From Actinomycetota bacterium (GTDB taxonomy: Bacteria; Actinomycetota; UBA4738; HRBIN12), in contig SIRV01000129.1 in assembly GCA_004366195.1 (NCBI GenBank), positions 1-12,589 of the forward strand: a DNA stretch of 12,589 nucleotides, given 5' to 3'. Below the pieces are notes generated by a model that saw only the letters and a list, made by a program, of their open reading frames with translations, had not been told where the DNA came from and searched no databases. Both the position numbers and the translations under genes were made by a program. Positions 1 through 5,884 of the stretch are shown here, in pieces. How positions within the stretch are numbered: position 1 is the first letter of the stretch; each line of letters begins with the position of its first letter.

Positions 1-452
1 AGCGGGTCGAGCGGTACATCGCGATCGGGATGGAGGAGGCCCGCCTCGCCGTCCAGGGCGAGCGCCCGACCGACCCGCGCCTTTCCGGCGGGTACTTCGT
101 GCCGCCCACGATCTTCGCCGACGCGACGAACGACCTCACGATCGCCCGGGAGGAGATCTTCGGCCCGGTCATGACGGTGATCCCGTTCACGGAGGTCGAG
201 GAGGTCGTGCGCCTCGCCAACGACAACGAGTACGGGCTCGCCGCGGCCATCTGGACCCGGGACATCACGAAGGCGATCACCGTGGCTCGGGCGCTCCGGG
301 TGGGGACGGTCTGGATCAACGGGACCCAGGCGGCGCCGGTGGAGGCCCCCTGGGGCGGCTACAAGCGCTCGGGGATCGGGCGCGAGCTCGGCGAGGCGGG
401 GCTCGAGGACTTCCTGGAGACGAAGCACGTCTACGTCTACCTGACCGGCTGA
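1..452 (+). CDS. Aldehyde dehydrogenase, C-terminal fragment (5' end outside window)
   Basis: This is the last ~149 codons of an NAD(P)+-dependent aldehyde dehydrogenase, which oxidises an aldehyde to a carboxylate in the cytoplasm. The open frame is already running at base 3, so the gene starts upstream; the ATG at 30 is internal. Visible family marks are the EEIFGPV segment, whose glutamate contacts the nicotinamide ribose, then NDNEYGLAAAIWTRD, then VGTVWING and the C-terminal PWGGYKRSGIGRELG segment that precedes the oligomerisation strand. The catalytic cysteine region lies before the window and cannot be checked. The family normally has about 480-500 residues, so roughly 70% is missing. 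The next gene is a polyamine-type ABC ATPase on the same strand 69 bp downstream. This makes an aminoaldehyde or betaine-aldehyde type substrate plausible, but that is inference from context only. The fold assignment is secure; the substrate is unknown. Confidence 0.93.
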   Translation, partial: RVERYIAIGMEEARLAVQGERPTDPRLSGGYFVPPTIFADATNDLTIAREEIFGPVMTVIPFTEVEEVVRLANDNEYGLAAAIWTRDITKAITVARALRVGTVWINGTQAAPVEAPWGGYKRSGIGRELGEAGLEDFLETKHVYVYLTG

Positions 453-506
453 TCCTCGCGCGTTGCATGGGTCTTGAACGGCCGTGCAGGGCCTTGACGC
501 GTGCGC

Positions 507-522
507 TATCCTGCGCCCTGCA
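507..522 (+). promoter_or_regulatory. Possible -10 element of a leaderless potA transcript
   Basis: A TATCCT hexamer at 507-512 ends nine bases before the ATG at 522. A start site about seven bases downstream of it would leave almost no 5' leader. No Shine-Dalgarno sequence is visible before this ATG, which fits leaderless translation. A properly spaced -35 box is not evident: TTGAAC at 474-479 is too far and TTGACG at 494-499 too close. This is therefore only a weak suggestion. Confidence 0.28.
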
Positions 523-1655
523 TGGCGGGTGGAGAGGTCGTCCTCGTCGATCTGGTGAAGCGCTTCGGCGACGTCACGGCGGTCGCCGGCATCAACCTGG
601 ACATGCCGCCGGGGGAGTTCTTCTCGCTCCTCGGTCCCTCGGGGTGCGGGAAGACCACCACGCTCCGGATGATCGCCGGATTCGAGCGGCCGGATGAGGG
701 CCAGATCCTCCTGGACGGCGTGGACATGGCCCAGACCCCGCCCCACAAGCGCAACGTGAACACCGTCTTCCAGAACTACGCGCTGTTCCCGCACCTCACG
801 GTGGCCGAGAACGTCGGGTTCGGCCTCCGGTACAAGAACGTGACGAAGGCCGAGGCGCGCAAGCGCGTGGCGGACGCGCTCGCGCTCGTGCGGCTCGAGG
901 GGTTCGAGAAGCGCCGGCCTTCGCAGCTCTCCGGTGGCCAGCAGCAGCGGGTGGCCCTGGCCCGGGCCCTGGTCCTCAACCCAGCCGTGCTCCTGCTGGA
1001 CGAGCCGCTCGGCGCCCTGGACGCCAAGCTCCGCAAGGCTCTCCAGATCGAGCTGAAGACCCTCCAGCAGGAGGTGGGGATCACGTTCATCTACGTGACC
1101 CACGACCAGGAGGAGGCGCTCACGATGTCCGACCGCCTGGCCGTGATGAGCAACGGCCGGGTCGAGCAGGTCGGCACGCCGGCCGAGGTCTACGAGGAGC
1201 CGGCCACCGCCTACGTGGCGGACTTCCTCGGGGTCTCCAACCTCATGGATGCCCGGTGCGAGGGGGGGACCCCGGACGGGCGCGCCCGGGTCCTCCTCGG
1301 GGACTTCGAGCTCGTGGCGGGCAAGGGCGACGTCCACGCCCGCGGCGACGTGAAGGTGACGATCCGGCCGGAGCGGATCCGGCTGGAGGAGCACGGCGCG
1401 ACCGGCGAGAACCGGGTGCCGGGGATGGTGGAGCGCGTCGTCTACGTCGGCTCGACGCTCCAGGTCATCGTGCACCTCGCCTCGGGCCAGACCCTCCAGG
1501 TGTGGATCCAGAACGCCGGCACGCAGGTCCCCTTCCAGCAGGGGACGCCGGTGGCGGTGCATCTGCCGGCCGAGGCGCTCCGGGTGCTCGTGGACACCGG
1601 CCCGCAGGTCGCCTACGCGACCGAGGAGGCCGAGGCCGGCGTCTCCGCCGGCTGA
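522..1655 (+). CDS. potA: Spermidine/putrescine-type ABC transporter ATP-binding protein (PotA-like)
   Basis: This is the cytoplasmic ATPase of a PotABCD-type importer that couples ATP hydrolysis to amine uptake. It has 377 residues, the usual PotA length. Every nucleotide-binding motif is intact: Walker A GPSGCGKTT (about 38-46), Q-loop QNYALFPHLTV, signature LSGGQQQR (136-143), Walker B LLLDEP (157-162), the D-loop GALD, and the switch histidine in THDQEEA (H194). A TOBE-type regulatory domain follows from about residue 235, containing VTIRPERIRL. I chose ATG 522 because the first beta strand (VVLVDLVKRFG) begins right after it; an in-frame GTG at 501 would add seven unconserved residues. 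Neither start has a good ribosome binding site. The gene is convergent with its presumed permease genes, whereas potA is usually the first gene of a co-directional operon. The related FbpC and CysA/UgpC ATPases look similar, so the assignment rests partly on the neighbouring potBCD. Confidence 0.93.
   Translation: MAGGEVVLVDLVKRFGDVTAVAGINLDMPPGEFFSLLGPSGCGKTTTLRMIAGFERPDEGQILLDGVDMAQTPPHKRNVNTVFQNYALFPHLTVAENVGFGLRYKNVTKAEARKRVADALALVRLEGFEKRRPSQLSGGQQQRVALARALVLNPAVLLLDEPLGALDAKLRKALQIELKTLQQEVGITFIYVTHDQEEALTMSDRLAVMSNGRVEQVGTPAEVYEEPATAYVADFLGVSNLMDARCEGGTPDGRARVLLGDFELVAGKGDVHARGDVKVTIRPERIRLEEHGATGENRVPGMVERVVYVGSTLQVIVHLASGQTLQVWIQNAGTQVPFQQGTPVAVHLPAEALRVLVDTGPQVAYATEEAEAGVSAG
1635..1652. 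terminator. GC hairpin at the potA 3' end, possible bidirectional terminator
   Basis: GCCGGCG (1635-1641) and CGCCGGC (1646-1652) form a perfect 7-bp stem with a TCTC loop, overlapping the last codons of potA. It sits where the two converging units meet, with only 10 bp between the stops of potA and potC. No T-run follows on either strand, so it is not a classical intrinsic terminator. In a GC-rich genome it may simply reflect coding sequence. Confidence 0.3.
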
Positions 1656-1665
1656 GGCCCGGATC

Positions 1666-2592
1666 TCAGAACTCCAGCTTCGCGAGATCCTGGACGGCCG
1701 AGCCACCTCGCGCCGCCTGGCGACGACGCGCCACCCGCAGGAACAGCCCGGCCAGGGTGATCGCGATGAGCGTGGCGAACAGCATGAGGCTCGCGAGGGC
1801 GTTGAGGGCGGGCGAGGGTGCGAGGCGCGCCGTGGAGTAGAGGCGGACCGGGATCGTGATGGTCTCGGCTCCCGTGGACAGGAACTGGCTGATCACGAAG
1901 TCGTCGATGGACAGGGCGAAGACGATCATGAAGCTCGCGAAGATCGCGGGGGCCAGCATGGGCAGCAGCACGCGGCGCAGCGCCTCGGTCTGTGAGGCGC
2001 CGAGGTCCATCGCCGCCTCCTCGTAGTCCCGGCCGATCGCGAACAGGCGCCCGCGGATGATGACGACCACGAACGAGATCGAGAAGGTCACGTGCCCGAT
2101 GAACTGCGCCCAGGTGCCGAGCGGGATGAAGTCGTAGAGGTAGGTGAACACCAGGAAGAGCGAGACGCCCATCACGATCTCCGGCGTGACGAGCGGGAAC
2201 AGCATGAGGAAGTTGGCGGCCTGGGCCGCGCGGCCCCGCCAGCGCGCGAGCCCGATCGCCAGGGCCACCCCGATCGGCGTGGCCACGAGCATCGTCAGAC
2301 CCGCGAGCCGCAAGCTCTGCAGGAGGGACAGCCGCAGCGAGGGGTCGTGGAGGACCGAGAGGTCGGGGTCCGAGATGTACCACCGCAGGGAGAACCCCTG
2401 CCACGTGCTCCGCGAGCGGCCCGCGTTGAACGAGAACTGCACCGCGATGGCCACGGGGATGAGCGACCAGGCGATGTAGAGCCAGGTGAAGACGGCGAGC
2501 CCTCGGGGCTGCGCCCACGGGTTGGCGAGCCACGCCCGTACCCGCTCCAGGATCCCCGGCTTGGGACGCGCGACGACGGCCTCGGCGCTCAT
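1666..2592 (-). CDS. potC: ABC transporter permease, PotC-like
   Basis: This is the second inner-membrane permease subunit of the polyamine-type importer, 308 residues long. The first membrane segment is at about 31-53, followed by the PotC-typical stretch beginning VQFSFNAGRS. Further segments give about six helices. The EAA loop that docks onto the ATPase reads EEAAMDLGASQTEALRRVLLP, and the characteristic ALSIDDFVISQFLS segment follows it. The ATG at 2592 overlaps the TGA stop of the upstream potB in an ATGA arrangement (2589-2592), which points to translational coupling and fixes the start, although the frame stays open much further upstream. The C-terminus ends in a basic tail (VARRRQAARGG) and stops 10 bp from the end of the opposing potA gene. 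The permease would form a heterodimer with PotB and be driven by PotA. The family assignment is strong; the exact substrate is not proven. Confidence 0.93.
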   Translation of the reverse strand: MSAEAVVARPKPGILERVRAWLANPWAQPRGLAVFTWLYIAWSLIPVAIAVQFSFNAGRSRSTWQGFSLRWYISDPDLSVLHDPSLRLSLLQSLRLAGLTMLVATPIGVALAIGLARWRGRAAQAANFLMLFPLVTPEIVMGVSLFLVFTYLYDFIPLGTWAQFIGHVTFSISFVVVIIRGRLFAIGRDYEEAAMDLGASQTEALRRVLLPMLAPAIFASFMIVFALSIDDFVISQFLSTGAETITIPVRLYSTARLAPSPALNALASLMLFATLIAITLAGLFLRVARRRQAARGGSAVQDLAKLEF

Positions 2593-3509
2593 CCCCTCGC
2601 CTCCCGCGTCGCCCTTGCCACGCTGACCAGGTAGTAGACCATCAGCAGGGCCACGAACAACATCAGCACGATGGTGAGCGCGGCTCCCTGCCCGCCGGCG
2701 CTCACGGTGGAGTTGACGAAGAAGTCGATCCAGTTGCCGATCATCCGTGTCCGGGGCGAACCGGACAGAAGGTTGGGCGTGTAGTAGTCGCCGAACATCG
2801 GCAGCATGATGAGGACGGTGCCGGCCAGGATCCCCTGACGCGAGAGCGGGAGGGTGACGCGCAGGAACGCCTTGAAGGGGCTCGCGCCGAGGTCCCGCGC
2901 CGCCTCCAGTACGTTCTGATCGATCCGGTCCAGGGCCGCGTACAGGGGGAGGATGAACCAGGGGAGGTACCCGTAGACGAGGCCGAGGATGACGGTCTCG
3001 TGGTGACCGGCGAGCCAGTCCCGGGGCTGCGGCAGCAGGCCGATCGTCACCAGGAGGCGGTTGAGCTGCCCATCCACGTCGAGCAGGTTCACCCAGGCCA
3101 GCATCCGCATCAGGTAGTTGATCCAGAACGGCGCCAGCATGAGCAGGAGCAGGAGTCCCTTCCACCTGCCGGCGCGACGCGCGACGTAGTACGCGACCGG
3201 GTAGCCGATCAGGATGCACAGTCCGGATGCCACGGCGACGTACCCGATCGTCCGCACGAACGTGTCCCCCAGCGCGCCGCCCGTGAAGATCTCGCGGAAC
3301 ACGTCTCGGAACGACGACGGGTCCCAGAAGTATGGGTTCCACTCGGGTTGCGGCTGGAGGAAGATGGGGTCGACCGTTCCCATCGCGACGGCGAAGATCG
3401 CGTAGAAGGGCGCGAGGAAGAAGAGGACCAGCCACACCACGCCGGGTGCCGCGAGGGCCGGCCACAGCGAGCGGTGCTCGCCGACGACGCCGCCTTCCTT
3501 CCTGGGCAT
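2589..3509 (-). CDS. potB: ABC transporter permease, PotB-like
   Basis: This is the first inner-membrane permease subunit of the importer, 306 residues, with about six hydrophobic helices (near 18-42, 85-110, 118-140, 170-190, 225-245 and 278-298). The cytoplasmic EAA loop reads LEAARDLGASPFKAFLRVTLP at about 200-220. It is followed by the PotB-like LPMFGDYYTPNLLSG and MIGNWIDFF segments that separate PotB from PotC. The ATG at 3509 is chosen because no other start lies before the first helix; the nearest purine-rich site is GAGGAA, at 3521-3526 on the plus coordinates, about 11 nt away. That spacing is long and suggests modest initiation or coupling to the upstream potD, whose stop lies 41 bp before. 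The gene's own stop overlaps the potC start by 4 bp. The expected complex is PotB-PotC with a PotA dimer, fed by the PotD lipoprotein. Confidence 0.93.
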   Translation of the reverse strand: MPRKEGGVVGEHRSLWPALAAPGVVWLVLFFLAPFYAIFAVAMGTVDPIFLQPQPEWNPYFWDPSSFRDVFREIFTGGALGDTFVRTIGYVAVASGLCILIGYPVAYYVARRAGRWKGLLLLLMLAPFWINYLMRMLAWVNLLDVDGQLNRLLVTIGLLPQPRDWLAGHHETVILGLVYGYLPWFILPLYAALDRIDQNVLEAARDLGASPFKAFLRVTLPLSRQGILAGTVLIMLPMFGDYYTPNLLSGSPRTRMIGNWIDFFVNSTVSAGGQGAALTIVLMLFVALLMVYYLVSVARATREARG

Positions 3510-3550
3510 CCGCTCGGGCGTTCCTCAGCGACGGGCGTTCGCCGGCGCGC

Positions 3551-4840
3551 TCATCCGCCCGCCTGCACGCGCTGCCAGGCCTCCAGCCATGCCGCCTCCT
3601 CCTCCGGCGTGAGCTGCCGCGGGGTCACGCCCATGGCCGCGTCGAAGTCCTCCTTCTGGATCACGGCCGACTTCAGCCACGGCTTCACGTACCCCTCCTC
3701 CACGAGGGAGTCGGGGTCGATGCCGTTCTGGGGCGGCTGGTAGCCCACCCAGCTGAAGTTGTCCAGCGCGTGCTTCTCATCGAGCATGAAGTTGAGGAAG
3801 TGGTGCGCGAGCACGGGGTGCTCGGCGCCTCGCACGATCGCGATGCAGTCGTTCGCGATGTTCCCGCGGGCGGGGTTCGGCGCCTTGGGCGGCCAGAGGT
3901 ACTGAGCCGTGCTCGGGTCGTCGCCCTCAGGGTAGTACCACCATGTCGCCACCATGTCGCCTGACCACGCCTGGTGCACCCCGAACTTCCCCTCCGGGAG
4001 CTTGGCGTAGGCGCCGTCGATCGTGTAGCGGATGTTCATGAGGTCCACCAGCTCGATGAGGGCGTCGGCCGCCTCCATGATTCGCTCGGGATCCTCCTCG
4101 TAGGGGTCGAACCCGAGCCGGTAGGCCGCCGCGGCGAGGGCCTCCTCGAAGTCGTCGTAGAGCCCCGCGATGCCCTTGTACTTGGGGTTCCAGAACACGT
4201 CCCACGGGTTCTCGGCCTCGAGGATGTCCGCCGAGTCCACCATGTCCGTTCGCCATCCGATCCCCGTCTGGTACACGGTGTACGGCACCGTGTACCGGGA
4301 GCCCTTGTCGTAGAAGGGATCGGCGAGGGACGGCCAGACGTTCTTCTTCAGGTTCGGGATGTAGTCGTGGTTCAACGGCTGGATCAGCTTCCCGGCCACC
4401 ACCTTGGAGACGACCTCGCCGGTGGGGAACCACACGTCCACCTTGAGCTCCCCGGTCTGGAGCTTCCGGATGGCCTCCTCCTCATTGTAGAAGGTGGTCA
4501 CCGGCTCGTAGTCGATGCCGTACTCCTTGGCGAAATCCTTGAGCACCTTGGGCCAGAGGTAGTCGGCCCAGTTGTAGATGCGCAACGGACCGGGCTCGGG
4601 CTCGAGACCGGACTCGATGGGCGGGTTGTCGTCGAAGATCGGCTGCTCGACCGGGTTGTCGGGGGTCCCGATCAGAACCTCGGGGCTGCCGCCCTCTCCG
4701 ACGGCACCCCCCGGCTGCCGGCGCCCGCAGGCGGCGAGGATGGCGGAGAGGCTCGGCAGGGCCAGGGCCGTGCCGGCCGACCGCAGCAGGAACTCGCGGC
4801 GGCTCATGTGCGGCGTCCAGCGCTCACGCGGGTGTCTCAT
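3551..4840 (-). CDS. potD: Polyamine-type substrate-binding lipoprotein (PotD-like), Tat-exported
   Basis: This is the extracytoplasmic binding protein that delivers substrate to PotBC, 429 residues from ATG 4840. The N-terminus has a twin-arginine motif SRREFLL (13-19), a hydrophobic stretch (about 21-37) and a lipobox LAAC with the lipidated cysteine at 38. It should therefore cross the membrane folded by Tat and then be anchored. An acidic, proline-rich linker (about 40-84) precedes the periplasmic-binding fold, which starts LRIYNWADYLWP. Residues matching polyamine ligands in E. coli PotD, aligned by eye, are W91, Y94, D230, E233, W292, D331 and Y367. Two aromatic positions appear lost: E142 replaces a tyrosine and A329 replaces a tryptophan. 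Start 4840 has a strong Shine-Dalgarno site; the internal ATG at 4807 (MSRREF) has none. It leads the potD-potB-potC operon. A related amine or amino acid may be the true ligand. Confidence 0.92.
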   Translation of the reverse strand: MRHPRERWTPHMSRREFLLRSAGTALALPSLSAILAACGRRQPGGAVGEGGSPEVLIGTPDNPVEQPIFDDNPPIESGLEPEPGPLRIYNWADYLWPKVLKDFAKEYGIDYEPVTTFYNEEEAIRKLQTGELKVDVWFPTGEVVSKVVAGKLIQPLNHDYIPNLKKNVWPSLADPFYDKGSRYTVPYTVYQTGIGWRTDMVDSADILEAENPWDVFWNPKYKGIAGLYDDFEEALAAAAYRLGFDPYEEDPERIMEAADALIELVDLMNIRYTIDGAYAKLPEGKFGVHQAWSGDMVATWWYYPEGDDPSTAQYLWPPKAPNPARGNIANDCIAIVRGAEHPVLAHHFLNFMLDEKHALDNFSWVGYQPPQNGIDPDSLVEEGYVKPWLKSAVIQKEDFDAAMGVTPRQLTPEEEAAWLEAWQRVQAGG

Positions 4841-4841
4841 G

Positions 4842-4850
4842 CCCCCTCCC
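4842..4850 (-). promoter_or_regulatory. Ribosome binding site deciding the potD start
   Basis: On the minus strand GGGAGGGGG lies directly before ATG 4840, its GGGAGG core about 4 nt away. The alternative ATG at 4807, just before the Tat motif, has no comparable site. This supports the longer N-terminus. Confidence 0.7.
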
Positions 4851-4870
4851 GTGGGTCGTGCTCCGGATTT

Positions 4871-4913
4871 GAGCGGCCGTACAAACCGTCTGCATAGCAC
4901 TCGAGGGCCGCTC
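4871..4913. repeat. Spaced inverted repeat in the potD/crotonase divergent region
   Basis: GAGCGGCC at 4871-4878 and GGCCGCTC at 4906-4913 are perfect reverse complements. Extending inward by two bases gives 9 of 10 matches, with 23 bp between the arms. The repeat brackets the candidate -10 and abuts the candidate -35 of the leftward potD promoter. That is a plausible place for an operator of a dimeric regulator, or for a leader structure. GC-rich 8-mers pair fairly easily by chance in this composition, so the regulatory reading is inference. Confidence 0.42.
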
Positions 4914-4919
4914 GTGCAA
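4891..4919 (-). promoter_or_regulatory. Candidate promoter of the potD-potB-potC operon
   Basis: Reading the minus strand, TTGCAC (4919-4914) is followed after exactly 17 bp by TATGCA (4896-4891). The -35 matches the TTGACA consensus at five of six bases; the -10 is weak, lacking the final T. A start site near 4884 would give a leader of about 43 nt before ATG 4840. It lies in the only non-coding stretch upstream of potD. Confidence 0.38.
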
Positions 4920-4967
4920 CCCAACAGCCCTGCCTCCCACGAGGGACGCCGTCCCCGGGCCCGCTCC

Positions 4968-4998
4968 TTGAAGGTCGGTTCAGGGCGCCATGTATCAT
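4968..4998 (+). promoter_or_regulatory. Candidate promoter of the crotonase-synthetase-EamA-M24 operon
   Basis: TTGAAG (4968-4973) and TATCAT (4993-4998) resemble sigma70-type -35 and -10 boxes. The spacer is 19 bp, which is somewhat long. A start near 5005 would leave a leader of about 23 nt containing the ribosome binding site. The site drives away from potD, so the region is divergently transcribed. Confidence 0.5.
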
Positions 4999-5015
4999 TC
5001 GGCCCACCCCGATCC

Positions 5016-5022
5016 GAGGAGG
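5016..5022 (+). promoter_or_regulatory. Ribosome binding site of the crotonase gene
   Basis: GAGGAGG at 5016-5022 is followed by five bases and then GTG at 5028. It decides the start, because the frame is open far upstream and this GTG is the only start with a good site after the promoter. Confidence 0.75.
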
Positions 5023-5027
5023 CTCCC

Positions 5028-5873
5028 GTGGCAACATCCGGATCGCCCGCCGACGCCGAGCCGGTCCTGCTCGTCGAGGACGCCGGCCCCGTCCGGGTCC
5101 TCACGCTGAACCGCCCGCGGTCGCTGAACGCGCTGAACGCGACGCTCATGGACGCCCTCATGGCCGCCCTCGACGAGGCGGCGGAGGACGACGCCGTCTC
5201 CGTCCTCGTGCTCCGGGGTGCGGGGCGCGCGTTCTGCGCCGGGTACGACCTGAAGGAGGACGCGGAGGCAGGGGTGCAGGACTCGGCAGCGTGGTACGCC
5301 GAGCTCCGGCGCTCGACGGAGCAGATGCTCCGCATCCTCGACCACCCGAAGCCGGTGATCGCGAGCGTGCACTCCTACTGCCTGGCGGGGGGGACCGACC
5401 TCATGCTCGCGTGCGATCTCGCGGTGGCGGCCGACGATGCGTACTTCGGGTACGTCGACATCCGGTTCGGCTCCGGGGTGGTCTCGATGTTCCTGCCCTG
5501 GGTCGTGGGGGTGCGCAAGGCCAAGGAGCTGCTGTTCACCGGCGAGGACCGGATCCCGGCGGAGGAGGCGCTCCGGATCGGGCTCGTGAACCGCGTCGTG
5601 CCCCGGGACGAGCTGGGGTCTGCCACCCTGGCGCTCGCCGAGGAGATCGCGAAGAACGAGCCGTTCGTCGTGCAGACGACGAAGCGGGCGCTGAACCGCG
5701 TCTGGGACGTGGCCGGGTTCCGGGCCGCGATGGCCGCCAACACCGAGCTCGACACGATCATCGAGACCGCGAACCTCCCCGCCCGGGACGAGTTCCGGCG
5801 CATCACGCAGGAGCAGGGGCTGAAGGCGGCCATCGCCTGGCGGGACGCGCGCTACCGGGGGGAGGGGGCGTGA
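5028..5873 (+). CDS. Enoyl-CoA hydratase/isomerase family (crotonase) protein with Asp pair
   Basis: This is a crotonase-fold protein of 281 residues acting on an acyl-CoA thioester in the cytoplasm; the usual length is about 260. The N-terminal strand VRVLTLNRPRSLNAL is typical. The oxyanion hole is recognisable: FCAGYDL supplies A71/G72, and LAGGTD (119-124) supplies G121. The two positions that in rat enoyl-CoA hydratase are the catalytic Glu144 and Glu164 are occupied here by D124 and D144, with the same 20-residue spacing. Hydration is therefore not assured; isomerase, hydrolase or another thioester reaction is possible. The later segment RIPAEEALRIGLVNRVVP is also family-typical. GTG 5028 is chosen for its GAGGAGG site. 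It is the first gene of a four-gene operon with an NDP-forming acyl-CoA synthetase immediately downstream, which suggests catabolism of a short or branched acyl-CoA. The family is certain; the reaction is not. Confidence 0.9.
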   Translation: MATSGSPADAEPVLLVEDAGPVRVLTLNRPRSLNALNATLMDALMAALDEAAEDDAVSVLVLRGAGRAFCAGYDLKEDAEAGVQDSAAWYAELRRSTEQMLRILDHPKPVIASVHSYCLAGGTDLMLACDLAVAADDAYFGYVDIRFGSGVVSMFLPWVVGVRKAKELLFTGEDRIPAEEALRIGLVNRVVPRDELGSATLALAEEIAKNEPFVVQTTKRALNRVWDVAGFRAAMAANTELDTIIETANLPARDEFRRITQEQGLKAAIAWRDARYRGEGA

Positions 5874-5884
5874 GGCGACCGGCG

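Noticed and set aside
480..493. GGCC-loop-GGCC hairpin between the aldehyde dehydrogenase and potA
   Set aside because: Only a 4-bp stem of a self-complementary word common in this composition, without a T-run.
494..499. TTGACG as a -35 box for potA
   Set aside because: It is only seven bases from the TATCCT hexamer, and nothing resembling a -10 box lies at 16-18 bp spacing.
1635..1652. Hairpin as a classical Rho-independent terminator
   Set aside because: No T-run follows on either strand and the stem lies within coding sequence, so it is listed only as a low-confidence candidate.
2593..3465. N-terminal extension of potC across potB
   Set aside because: It is an out-of-frame reading of potB; the ATGA overlap at 2589-2592 marks the true potC start.
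4841..5335. N-terminal extension of potD through the divergent region into the crotonase gene
   Set aside because: The frame is open, but it lacks conserved sequence, would place the Tat signal internally, and ATG 4840 has a strong ribosome binding site.
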